DNA from: Flavisolibacter longurius
GTDB taxonomy: Bacteria; Bacteroidota; Bacteroidia; Chitinophagales; Chitinophagaceae
Length of the DNA stretch: 64,000 bases
Direction of reading: 5' to 3'
Assembly (NCBI GenBank): GCA_014163555.1
Contig: JACJGO010000007.1
Coordinates: 1-64,000, forward strand
Shown: positions 1 through 8,204 of the stretch, piece by piece
How positions within the stretch are numbered: position 1 is the first letter of the stretch
Layout: each line of letters starts with the position of its first letter
Program-made: the position numbers and the translations under genes
The notes under the pieces: model-generated
Database searches by the model: none
The model's input: the letters and a program-made list of their open reading frames with translations, nothing else
Told to the model about the DNA's origin: nothing

Positions 1-103
1 CCACATTGCCACACACTGAGGTCTGCGCAAATAAATTGTTACCACCGAGGATCAGGCTCGTGAAAAGCATGCTGCTTTTGAGAGCGGAGTAGAGTTTTAC
101 CAT
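1..103 (-). CDS. Secreted protein, N-terminal fragment (partial)
   Basis: The complement reads from an ATG at 103 to the window edge without a stop. The 34 visible codons give a typical Sec signal peptide: basic start (MVKLYSALK), hydrophobic core (LFTSLILGG) and an NNLFAQ cleavage region, with the mature part starting near TSVCGNV. Nothing about function can be said from so little. No promoter could be assigned with certainty; the 500 bp upstream are AT-rich. The signal peptide makes a real gene likely even though only its start is present. Confidence 0.65.
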   Translation of the reverse strand, partial: MVKLYSALKSSMLFTSLILGGNNLFAQTSVCGNV

Positions 104-616
104 AATCGTTGTTTGTTTTTAAAGTGTTCTTCGAATTTGATAGTTTACTTGTCTTCGTTTTTTCAGGATACAGAACGATTATGATTCTTCGAAGGATTAG
201 GAGAGATTATCGCAAAACAGGTTTTCACCTGCAAACAATACAAGGTCGTTTGAGCTTTCCAAAAGGACGGAGATTTTACAATAAATTGTGAAGGATAATG
301 GGTACGTTACTCAAAAAGAACCGTTGTTAGAGGTTTGAAAACTGAGTAATGTGAATTAGATGGATCAAAGAAAACTATAGTTTTTTAAATATGCAAGTTC
401 ATAAGGGGTAAAAATTGAAATTTTTTTCCACATCGCGTAAAAACCCGCGTATATAAATTAGAAATAAATCTGGAATAGGAGGTACTAACACCCATCGCTA
501 GCCTAAAAATAAATCACTTGCAGGCAACCAAAATTTATGCCTTGGCGAGAGTGATTAAAAAACAAATGGGTTTCATAAATTAGAACCCATTTGTTTTGTA
601 TTTTTCCAATGTAGTG
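104..616. other. AT-rich intergenic region
   Basis: No convincing gene is seen here. Short open frames lack protein-like composition. The only clear element is the hairpin terminator at 559-597 that belongs to the oxidoreductase gene on the complement. The promoter of the gene at the left edge should lie in this stretch but no clean TAnnTTTG element was found. Confidence 0.5.
559..597 (-). terminator. Rho-independent terminator of the Gfo/Idh/MocA gene
   Basis: A perfect 14-bp inverted repeat (AAAACAAATGGGTT at 559-572 and AACCCATTTGTTTT at 584-597) encloses an 11-nt loop. Read on the complement it is followed by a T-rich run. It lies 20 bp past the stop codon at 617. Confidence 0.85.
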
Positions 617-1783
617 TTATTGTACCTCCAGGCTGAACGGTGTCCATTTTTCATTGCTTTGACTGCTCCGGACCACGCTTTCTACAAAGGCCATTCCCCG
701 GATGCCTTCTGTAACCGAAGGAAATTCTACCACAGCCGTGTCCACCGAGGCGCCCATTTTCCGGGCCACAGCGGTAAAAGCAAAGTTGCGGTAGATGTTG
801 CCAAACGCTTCGAGGTAACCTTCGGGATGTCCGCCGGGTGTGCGGCAATTGTGACGGGCTATGTCGGTTAGATAAGGCTGGCCGGCCCGCAGAATTTCCG
901 TAGGCTTATCGGCCCACTTCAGCAGCAGCGTATTCGGTTCCTGCTGGTGCCATTCCAGGCCGCCGTTTTCGCCATATACTTTAATCGTCAGGTTGTTTTC
1001 TTCACCGGCAGCTACCTGGGTGGCGGCCAATACCCCCCGGGCACCATTTGAGAATTTCAGCAACACGCTGCCGTCATCATCCAACTGGCGGCCCTCCACC
1101 ATTGTATTCAGATCGGCGCAAACATCGGAAACCTGAAGCCCGCTGATGTATTCAGCCAGGTTGAAAGCATGGGTTCCGATATCGCCCATCACGGCACTCT
1201 TGCCGCCTTTTTTGGGATCTGTTCGCCAGGCAGCCCCCTGGTTGCCTTCCCGCTCCAGCAGTTTGCTCAGCCAACCCTGGCGATATTCGACAAATACTTT
1301 TTTAATGGTACCCAGTGTTCCATTCTTAATGAGTTCCCTGGCTTGTTTTACCATGGGATAGCCGGTGTAAGTATGCGTAAGACAAAGAATCCGACCGGTT
1401 GCTTCCACTTTATCCCTAAGTTGCAAGGCTTCGTCCAGCGAGAGGGTGATTGGTTTTTCCACCACCACATCAAAGCCTTTTTCCAGCGCCATCATGGCCG
1501 GTGCAAAATGTGCAAAGTTGGGAGTGACGATGGTAACAAAATCCATCCGAACGCCTTCGGGTAACTTGCTTTCAGCTTCCAGCATTTCTTCCCATGAAGT
1601 ATAAATCCTGTCTTCCGGTAAAAAAAGAGTGCGGCCGCTGTCAATGGCTATTTCCTTATTGATGCTGAGCGACCCGCAAACCAATTCTACCAATCCATCC
1701 ATATTGGCGGCAATGCGGTGAATGGCGCCAATAAAGGCATCCTTGCCACCACCGATCATGCCCATGCGCAGTTTTCTGTTCAT
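617..1783 (-). CDS. Gfo/Idh/MocA family NAD(P)-dependent oxidoreductase
   Basis: The 388-aa protein has the two-domain plan of this family. An N-terminal Rossmann fold starts at residues 7-15 (MGMIGGGKD). The family EKP motif is at 109-111. The C-terminal alpha/beta domain carries GDIGTHAFNLAEY at 200-212, whose histidine fits the proposed catalytic residue of related sugar dehydrogenases. There is no signal peptide, so it is cytoplasmic. Such enzymes usually oxidise or epimerise sugars, inositols or glycoside-derived intermediates; the substrate cannot be told here. The gene is alone, with its own promoter-like element at 1817-1824 and a strong terminator, so it looks monocistronic. ATG at 1783 begins directly before the Rossmann fold, as expected. 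Confidence 0.9.
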   Translation of the reverse strand: MNRKLRMGMIGGGKDAFIGAIHRIAANMDGLVELVCGSLSINKEIAIDSGRTLFLPEDRIYTSWEEMLEAESKLPEGVRMDFVTIVTPNFAHFAPAMMALEKGFDVVVEKPITLSLDEALQLRDKVEATGRILCLTHTYTGYPMVKQARELIKNGTLGTIKKVFVEYRQGWLSKLLEREGNQGAAWRTDPKKGGKSAVMGDIGTHAFNLAEYISGLQVSDVCADLNTMVEGRQLDDDGSVLLKFSNGARGVLAATQVAAGEENNLTIKVYGENGGLEWHQQEPNTLLLKWADKPTEILRAGQPYLTDIARHNCRTPGGHPEGYLEAFGNIYRNFAFTAVARKMGASVDTAVVEFPSVTEGIRGMAFVESVVRSSQSNEKWTPFSLEVQ

Positions 1784-1816
1784 GATGAGTCTTTAGTTTA
1801 TAAGTGAAGATATTTC

Positions 1817-1845
1817 CAAATGTACTTCATACCGCATAGATGAAA
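1817..1845 (-). promoter_or_regulatory. Candidate sigma-A promoter of the oxidoreductase gene
   Basis: On the complement, TACATTTG at 1817-1824 matches the Bacteroidota -7 consensus TAnnTTTG exactly. A TTTC (1842-1845) lies 17 bp further upstream and may be a weak -33 box. The start codon at 1783 is about 30 nt downstream of the predicted transcription start. Confidence 0.5.
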
Positions 1846-1971
1846 CTCACTTACTTTGGAAGGATTTAGGGACGGAGTAGCGATGGGTTGGTGAAGAGCT
1901 TTGATTGCCACCGGATACCGTAATTTTTTTACCCCGGTTACAGGGAGTAACTTGCGGGCAAAAGAAAGCAT

Positions 1972-2142
1972 ATGAAATACTTCGTCTTTTTTTTGGCCTC
2001 CACTTTGTTAATGGCAGCTTGCTCCAACAGCACCACTACAACCAAAGAAACCAGCGATACTACCAACAGCATAACCACTGATACAACCAGGAATACCAAC
2101 ACTGATGTAGTGACACCGCCGGCCAGTAACGGTCAGTTTTAA
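1972..2142 (+). CDS. Small Thr/Asn-rich lipoprotein
   Basis: This 56-aa frame starts at the ATG at 1972. It has a short hydrophobic signal (MKYFVFFLASTLLMAAC) with lipobox LMAAC and predicted lipidated Cys at 17. The rest is a low-complexity Ser/Thr/Asn/Asp linker with no fold. Such tiny tethered peptides are common in Bacteroidota and are often missed by gene callers. It stands between an oxidoreductase on the other strand and a convergent phosphatidyltransferase gene, so context gives no role. The lipobox and clean length favour a real gene. Confidence 0.65.
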   Translation: MKYFVFFLASTLLMAACSNSTTTTKETSDTTNSITTDTTRNTNTDVVTPPASNGQF

Positions 2143-2241
2143 AAGCTGCGGCAGAGTTTGAAATTTCTAATTTTTTCCGCTTAGTAATTTCTGATATTAT
2201 TGGAAAAAGAAATGATCCACACCAAGGATTGCCGGTAGGAC

Positions 2242-2814
2242 TTACGCATTTTGTCGTTTGATCCACCAGAGACCTTTTACATCGGTGTGCCATTGCGGAA
2301 GAAGTAAGACAAGCAGGATTTCTTCCACCAGGCCAAGAATGGTTACGGTGGCTGCCGCATAAAATACAAATTCCGGTTCTTCCGGCAGAAAGAAAAACAG
2401 CACCAGAAATATCGCTTGCAGGACGGCTGCTGACTTGGCCAGGTAGGTATGAAAACTGGTTAACCGATGATAGCGGATCAAGGCCAGGGCCAGTTGCACT
2501 AGGTAAAGCCCAAGCATAACAAATACGAGAAGACGCTGTTCACGAAAAAATTCCGGTTTAAAAACAAAAATGGCGACAACGGCCATCAGCACCGTCAGAT
2601 CATCGGCTATAGAATCGAGCCGGGAGCCGGATACGGTAACCACTTTTAGTTTCCGGGCCAGCATACCGTCCAGCGCATCCGTAAGAAAACTGATCGCCAA
2701 CATCCATTTAAAAACCTGTAATTGCTGGGTAAGAATTAAGTATAGGAGAACAAAGGCTGCCAACAGCCGGTACACCGTTATAGAGGTTACGATATAATAC
2801 CCTGTTCGTTGCAT
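2242..2814 (-). CDS. CDP-alcohol phosphatidyltransferase family membrane protein
   Basis: The 190-aa integral membrane protein has the complete signature of this family: D46, D49, G50, A53, R54, G63, D67 and D71 in the spacing DxxDGxxAR-x8-GxxxDxxxD. Those aspartates bind the metal that activates CDP-diacylglycerol. About five or six hydrophobic segments surround it. The reaction moves a phosphatidyl group from a CDP-alcohol to an acceptor such as glycerol 3-phosphate, serine or inositol; which one is unknown, so it may be a PgsA-like or a specialised enzyme. It is a single gene, convergent with the small lipoprotein gene, with no partner nearby. Confidence 0.88.
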   Translation of the reverse strand: MQRTGYYIVTSITVYRLLAAFVLLYLILTQQLQVFKWMLAISFLTDALDGMLARKLKVVTVSGSRLDSIADDLTVLMAVVAIFVFKPEFFREQRLLVFVMLGLYLVQLALALIRYHRLTSFHTYLAKSAAVLQAIFLVLFFFLPEEPEFVFYAAATVTILGLVEEILLVLLLPQWHTDVKGLWWIKRQNA

Positions 2815-3213
2815 GGCTTTATCGATTTCAATAACCTTTACTGCCGAAAAAAATTTTCTCGTATACTTAAAATTACCATATAAGCGAAAACAATAGCTTT
2901 CGATAAAATATAAAAATGCTGCGCTGAACGCAGTTTTTCCGTACCCGCTTCCTAAGCCAGAGCTTGAAATGCATCAACAGCAATCAGGTATGGAAGACTG
3001 TTCCCTTTTATAAAGATTTTACTGGAAAACAACAGATTATTGATTACAAGCGCAGGTTTCTCTCGATCACTGTTAGTAAGAATACGGGGTAAAACGGCGG
3101 AACAGCTTTGCTATTCAGTTTCCAATGCCGACGACTCAGTTGGAGAAAGCTGCAACCCAATCAGGTTGGCATTTTCCTGCACCAAAATCGGCATCATCTT
3201 GCCCTAAAAAATC
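2815..3213. other. Intergenic region with a possible structured leader
   Basis: This 399-bp region separates divergently transcribed genes, so it should hold both promoters, but no clean TAnnTTTG element was found. It contains a short hairpin at 2919-2933 (CTGCG/CGCAG followed by T5) and the candidate structured segment at 3103-3175. No coding frame looks real. Confidence 0.4.
3103..3175 (+). ncRNA. Candidate structured 5' leader of the esterase gene
   Basis: A 9-bp stem (AATGCCGAC at 3124-3132 with GTTGGCATT at 3165-3173, one G-U pair) is followed by a short T run. A second possible stem pairs CAGCTTT (3103-3109) with AAAGCTG (3146-3152). The two cross each other, so they would form either a pseudoknot or alternative folds. 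The segment ends 39 nt before the start codon at 3214. It matches no riboswitch class that I recognise, and chance pairing is possible. Confidence 0.25.
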
Positions 3214-4077
3214 ATGAAGATGAAAACGTTTTTTTTCGGCATTCTTCTCTTATTAATTACCATTTTCGATACTGCCCATGCACAACAGGCACTTGGCAAT
3301 TCGGACCAATTCACCTTAAACGCAAAGACCAACGGGCAGGCATATGAAATCTTTGTCTCCTTGCCCCAAGGCTACTCTCCACATGATACGACAAAATATC
3401 CGGTGCTCTATGTGCTCGACGGGAATTTTATGTTCCCGGTAATGCAGCAGATGCACCGCCTATTACAGGAAACGAGAGAAGTGGAAGAATTAATTATAGT
3501 CGGAATCGGCTACCAAACAAACAGCATATTGGGTAGCACCGTTTTCAGAACGCCGGACTACACACCAACCAGAGATACGGCCTTTGAAAACATGCTGGCT
3601 GCAGATGTAAAAATGAATGTGAAAACAGGTGGCGCTAACGAATTTTTGAATGTGTTGAAAAGGGAGATCTTTCCACTGATTCAAAGCCGGTACAAAACCG
3701 CCGGGAGAGGCCTGGCCGGGCATTCCTTCGGTGGATTGTTTGGTGCATGGGTTGTCCTTACCGAACCGGAACAATTTGATACCTATCTGCTCAGCAGTGT
3801 TTCATTTTTCTGGGACAATAAGTGTTTAATAAAACAGGAAGAACAGGTTTACCGGAGCGGAGACCATTCTATTCCGGCAAAGATTTTTATCTCCGTTGGC
3901 GCACAGGAAAGTTTTATGGGAATGATTCCCCTGATGCAGCAGTTTACAGCCGCACTGAAAAGCCGTTCCTATAAAAATCTGATGATAGAAGAGCGGATCC
4001 TGCCCAACGAATCACATGCTTCCGCCTTTCTGACTTCCTTTAACCAGGGATTACGGGTGTTGTACAAAAAAAGATAG
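3214..4077 (+). CDS. Secreted esterase, alpha/beta-hydrolase fold (putative esterase family)
   Basis: The 287-aa protein begins with a signal peptide (hydrophobic residues 6-19, cleavage near AHA-QQ). It has the esterase D / IroE-like plan: an oxyanion-side segment YVLDGNFMFP near 66-75, the nucleophile elbow GHSFGG with Ser171, and a C-terminal His268 in NESHASAF. Family members hydrolyse siderophore esters, feruloyl groups or thioesters; the substrate here is open. The product should be periplasmic or surface-exposed. The stop codon is one base away from the convergent DUF3857 gene, so there is no room for a terminator between the two. Confidence 0.85.
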   Translation: MKMKTFFFGILLLLITIFDTAHAQQALGNSDQFTLNAKTNGQAYEIFVSLPQGYSPHDTTKYPVLYVLDGNFMFPVMQQMHRLLQETREVEELIIVGIGYQTNSILGSTVFRTPDYTPTRDTAFENMLAADVKMNVKTGGANEFLNVLKREIFPLIQSRYKTAGRGLAGHSFGGLFGAWVVLTEPEQFDTYLLSSVSFFWDNKCLIKQEEQVYRSGDHSIPAKIFISVGAQESFMGMIPLMQQFTAALKSRSYKNLMIEERILPNESHASAFLTSFNQGLRVLYKKR

Positions 4078-4078
4078 A

Positions 4079-6019
4079 TCAAAAGGCTGCGGCCACCGGC
4101 ACTGCCTGTGCTTCTTTCTGCAATACAAATGTTTCCTCTTCCAGCTCATTCACGTTCCTGAAAAAAGAAACCATGGCGCCGTATGATGCCGCGGGAATGA
4201 CATGGTCCTTCAAGACTAGTGTACTGATGACGGTTAGCCGGTGGTTTGCTTTGTCGTAGCTACAGCTTCGTTTGTAGGTACTAAAGGGAGTGACTATTTC
4301 CTTATTGGCCGGAAGTGTTTCAACTGTATGGTTTGCCGGTAACTGAAAGACGGTTGTATCGGACTTGGTGTATGGAAAATGAAACAAAAAATCCATGGTG
4401 CGCTGGAAAGGCTTCATCTTTTCGGTAGCCAGTTTGTTGATGCAGGCCGGGTAGAAATATTTGTTGCCGGTTTTAAAAAGAAACAGTTTGTTGTACGTGC
4501 GGTTGATTTGAAAAAGAGCCCCCTCATTTTCCGCAGGCGTAGTCACGGTGAGTGCCTCAGGGTTTTTATAAAGAAGAAACTGTACCAGCGCTTCTTTTTG
4601 TTCGCCATCAGTTAGCTGGCTCACATACTGGAAAAAAGAAGCGGCGTCTCCGGCGCTTCGGATGCTGTTTTCAATGGTGGCTGTGCCTTCGGCTGTGATG
4701 GTGACGCTATTGCTGGAGAACACCGTATTTTTTGCAAATGCGCTGCGTGGCGTATTGACCAGAATACCACCGGCTTCGGTCAGCAACAGCGCTTTTTTGT
4801 TTTCGCTAGAAGCACCCAATTCGTCCACTTTGTTGTTGGTGCTGGTACATTCCAGCCAGGTGGTATCTTTTGCGCCAGGAATACAGAGGATTACATGGTT
4901 AAACGGATCGGAAGGAAACGCTGGATCCGCCGGTATTTTGTTGTAGCCGGCATTGATGAGGGCCGGATAGGAAGGAATGTCGGCGGCTTTCAGCAGGTAC
5001 CGCATGTAGTTAGTAAGCGCCTTGCAATCACCATATTTTTTGTTGTCAACAAAATTGACGGCAAACGGTTTGAATCCGCCAATGCCTAATTGGATGCTGA
5101 CATACCGCATGTTTTTTTGCAGGTACTGGTAAAGCACACGGATCTTTTCTTCCCGTGTTTTTGTATCTGCTATCAGGGCTTTTATTTCGGCTACCCGATG
5201 GGGTGAAAACGCTTCTTTTTCTTCATACAAGGCATAATTCCATGAACCGAAATCTTTCCAGCTGCGAAAGCTTCCCTTGTAACCATCGTACGAAAATTCG
5301 TTAGGCGCCACTTCCACTTGCGGCAGGTAACGGGCTGGTTCAAACCCTTCACTTTCAAACTTTTTAGCAGGAATATTCCTGGCTTCCCAGGTATATTGTT
5401 TCAGGTTGCCAACTGTTTCCATTTTCGGCGTAATGGAAAAATTCAGGGTGCGGTGGCGAACATCCAGCGCAGCAGGCACATTGACTTCGTAGCGGAAAAT
5501 TTCCGTGGACGCATCATGGAAATTGATATACCAGTTTGGCAGCTCAATATAACCGGTGTTTTTCCGTTTGTACTGCACATCGATGGTGCAGGGATACCCG
5601 GGTGCAGGCGTGTACAACTCCATTACTTTGTCGTCGTTTACCAGCGAAATGCCATCGATAGCAGCTTCCACCGCGAAATCTTTTTTGCCGTACTTTTTTA
5701 CGAGGGCTCCCTGTGCATTGTAGATGCTAATCTCCACAAAATCAACCTTGTTGAATTTGTCGATGCCAATGCGATGGCGAAGATGGTGGGCACCTTCCGC
5801 ATCCAGCAAGGTTACCACCTGCCGTACACGCAGGCTGTATTCTGATGGGGATACGACATCAAGCGTTGCTTCGTCGAGACGAAAAACGGCGTTTGCGTCT
5901 TTTTTCAGATCAGCGGGGATAGCATCTGCTGTAAACGATATTGCCGTTGCCTGGCTAAAGGCAGGAGAAACTGCGAGGATCAGCAAAACAAAGGCGCAAA
6001 ATTTCCGTATCATGATCAT
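4079..6019 (-). CDS. DUF3857/transglutaminase-like secreted protein, catalytic triad intact
   Basis: The 646-aa protein has a signal peptide (residues 1-22, ending AFSQ), a DUF3857 beta domain over about 45-215 and a transglutaminase-like domain at about 280-400. The Cys-His-Asp triad is present as C332 (KYGDCKAL), H375 (FNHVIL) and D385 (KDTTWLECT). The C-terminal 230 residues form a further beta-rich region typical of this architecture. It is predicted to be periplasmic or surface-bound; no substrate is known. Its ATG overlaps the stop of the upstream paralogue by four bases (ATGA), so the two are translationally coupled and probably work together. Confidence 0.88.
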   Translation of the reverse strand: MIMIRKFCAFVLLILAVSPAFSQATAISFTADAIPADLKKDANAVFRLDEATLDVVSPSEYSLRVRQVVTLLDAEGAHHLRHRIGIDKFNKVDFVEISIYNAQGALVKKYGKKDFAVEAAIDGISLVNDDKVMELYTPAPGYPCTIDVQYKRKNTGYIELPNWYINFHDASTEIFRYEVNVPAALDVRHRTLNFSITPKMETVGNLKQYTWEARNIPAKKFESEGFEPARYLPQVEVAPNEFSYDGYKGSFRSWKDFGSWNYALYEEKEAFSPHRVAEIKALIADTKTREEKIRVLYQYLQKNMRYVSIQLGIGGFKPFAVNFVDNKKYGDCKALTNYMRYLLKAADIPSYPALINAGYNKIPADPAFPSDPFNHVILCIPGAKDTTWLECTSTNNKVDELGASSENKKALLLTEAGGILVNTPRSAFAKNTVFSSNSVTITAEGTATIENSIRSAGDAASFFQYVSQLTDGEQKEALVQFLLYKNPEALTVTTPAENEGALFQINRTYNKLFLFKTGNKYFYPACINKLATEKMKPFQRTMDFLFHFPYTKSDTTVFQLPANHTVETLPANKEIVTPFSTYKRSCSYDKANHRLTVISTLVLKDHVIPAASYGAMVSFFRNVNELEEETFVLQKEAQAVPVAAAF

Positions 6020-7941
6020 TTTGCTTTTAGGAGGACAGGTTCATTTACCAGGTCCACGATTTCTTTAAAAAAGCCTTTTACCACTTCATACTCATCTGCA
6101 TAAAATTTTTCGCGGTTGATCTCCATATTGATGCGAACCTGAAGTGTTTCCTCCGCTTTTTCAATGTACCGGCTGGCCGACATCGTTCTGTCTGCAGAAA
6201 CAATGCGTTTATTGGCAGGAAGGGTTTCTGTTGTCAGGGAAGGGGGCAGGGAAAAGCTTCCCACCAGCACAAGATTGTACTTTGAGCCGAAGTCAATATC
6301 GGTGAACCGGTATTGGGTAATAAACGGGTTTTCCAGCAGACCGGTAAAAAAGTTGTAATCCAGCAAGTAGTAGCCGCCGGTCTTTTTCAGGTTCATGGCA
6401 AACGTCAGATCCTGCTCCAGCGCAGCCGAATCATTGGCAAACCCAGATACGGCAAACGAATCTACTTTCAAGGTGGGATGTTCTTTTACAATCGCTTCGA
6501 GATAGCGGGCTTTTTCCGACCGGTAGCGTTGCACTTTTCCCAGTTTGGCATAATCAGCAAGGGTGATCCGGCTATGCGTTTGAAGGGTGCCATCTTCTTG
6601 CACACTGCCTGCAACGGTTATCAGTTCACGCTGTCTGTGCGGAAGATCGTTGAAATACACAAACCGTTTTTTCTTTTTGTCCACCAGGAAGGCCGTGGTA
6701 TTTAAAATGTCCGGCGGCACCAGAAAGAAAGGCGTTAATTTGTCGGTACCGTCCAGTACATACTGCTTGCCGTCGGCATAGGCAATGGCTACCACTTTAT
6801 TGAATTGATCCAAAAATGAATAGGCCGTATCCACCAGGCCAAAATCCCGTTCGCACACCAGCAGGGGATAGGCCTCCACACCGGCACTTTTTAATAAACT
6901 AACCAGCAGCAGGTTGATCTCACCGGTATTGCCTTTCTTTTTTTCGAGTGTGGATTTTGAACCTTGCTCACTGTATTTTGAATTGATCTCGTCCCAGGTA
7001 ATGTTCGACCGCACAAAATCATATACCGCCTTCAGCTTTTCTGTCGCTGACAACGAAGGGGAAAGACTTTTAATGAAAGGCGTGCCGGAGAAATCTCTAT
7101 TCGCCTGGGAACCGAATTCTCTTTCCTGCATGAGTTCATTGGCCAGTGTTTGCCAGGTATTGGTGTAATTGGTTTTGCCCATATACGTGGTATGACTGGC
7201 AAACTGGAAGTTGACACGCTGCAAAAAGCTTCGGGTGGTAGCAGAATACACTTCATCCCGCAAGCCCGGAACATTTTTCATGATGAACTTCACCTTGCCT
7301 TCTTTATCATTGGGAATAATATCAATGGGCAGGGTAGGTGCTTTGTATACCGAGTAGGCAAATTCGGAATTGGGGATTGGCGACAGTTCGTAATAACTGG
7401 TGACCACAGGAATCTCTTTCTGAAATTCCCAGCGTTTCAGGCCACCATAGCTTTTCATGATGCTTTGGTACTTGTAATCAATTATACTACCCACCTGCAC
7501 ATTGGGCATGGCAAAGCTTTGCAGGGAATAAAGGCTATTGATTTGCTGGTTAAAGATGTTTTTCCGTTCCAGCGCCGTGGTGTTGAAACTGCCATTGCCG
7601 GTTGGTGTTATGACGGCACCTTCAATGCTGCGGATCACTTCAAATCCATCGCCGCTGTAATACGGAATCCGGATATTACCTCTTTCAATGCCTCGCTCTT
7701 TCAGGATTTTTAACCGGATCCTTCGTTCCGTGATCAGGTTGTACTGATCGTTGAAATAGGCCACGGCATGATCCAGCAATACAACGGCATCGGCGCTTTT
7801 GTCAAAGGCACATTCTTTCATTTCCAGTTCTTCACGGGAGGCCTGTCCGAACTCGATCTGGTTGTATTGCGCTTGCACGGCAAATGCAGGAAGGATAAAG
7901 GCCAAAACCGTAAACGGTTTGGATAGGGTTCTACGAAACAT
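6016..7941 (-). CDS. DUF3857/transglutaminase-like secreted protein, catalytic residues lost
   Basis: This 641-aa paralogue of the next gene in the operon has a signal peptide (1-24, ending VQAQ), a DUF3857 domain and a transglutaminase-like fold. At the position of the catalytic cysteine the sequence is GNTGEINLLLV, with Thr339 instead of Cys, and the histidine position reads FNKVVAI with Lys instead of His; only the Asp (near 397, LDGTD) remains. It therefore looks like a non-enzymatic partner or binding protein. It is the first gene of a two-gene operon, with an upstream TTTG (18 bp) CAGTTTTG arrangement that may be its promoter. Confidence 0.85.
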   Translation of the reverse strand: MFRRTLSKPFTVLAFILPAFAVQAQYNQIEFGQASREELEMKECAFDKSADAVVLLDHAVAYFNDQYNLITERRIRLKILKERGIERGNIRIPYYSGDGFEVIRSIEGAVITPTGNGSFNTTALERKNIFNQQINSLYSLQSFAMPNVQVGSIIDYKYQSIMKSYGGLKRWEFQKEIPVVTSYYELSPIPNSEFAYSVYKAPTLPIDIIPNDKEGKVKFIMKNVPGLRDEVYSATTRSFLQRVNFQFASHTTYMGKTNYTNTWQTLANELMQEREFGSQANRDFSGTPFIKSLSPSLSATEKLKAVYDFVRSNITWDEINSKYSEQGSKSTLEKKKGNTGEINLLLVSLLKSAGVEAYPLLVCERDFGLVDTAYSFLDQFNKVVAIAYADGKQYVLDGTDKLTPFFLVPPDILNTTAFLVDKKKKRFVYFNDLPHRQRELITVAGSVQEDGTLQTHSRITLADYAKLGKVQRYRSEKARYLEAIVKEHPTLKVDSFAVSGFANDSAALEQDLTFAMNLKKTGGYYLLDYNFFTGLLENPFITQYRFTDIDFGSKYNLVLVGSFSLPPSLTTETLPANKRIVSADRTMSASRYIEKAEETLQVRINMEINREKFYADEYEVVKGFFKEIVDLVNEPVLLKAK

Positions 7942-8204
7942 AGGACAGTTAGTTTAGAAGTAATCCGCTCAAAACTGAGCAGAATGGGTGTTAATCAAAG
8001 CCCAAGTTTAGCAGTTAAGATTGGATTAACAAAATCCCGTATTCAGATTGCAAAAACTTGTCATGAATGATGAATTGCTTTTCATTCTAATAGGATGGCA
8101 GGAAAACAAGCAAACCTGTTTAACAGCGCCTTTACAGTTTTCTTCAGAATCGCTTCAGAAGTGCATGGTAAGATTGCAGAAAGCAATAAATAAAATACCT
8201 GACC

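Noticed and set aside
2159-2190. Inverted repeat GAAATTTCTAA/TTAGTAATTTC between the small lipoprotein and the phosphatidyltransferase gene
   Set aside because: An A/T-rich stem with a mismatch and no T run after it; too weak to call a terminator.
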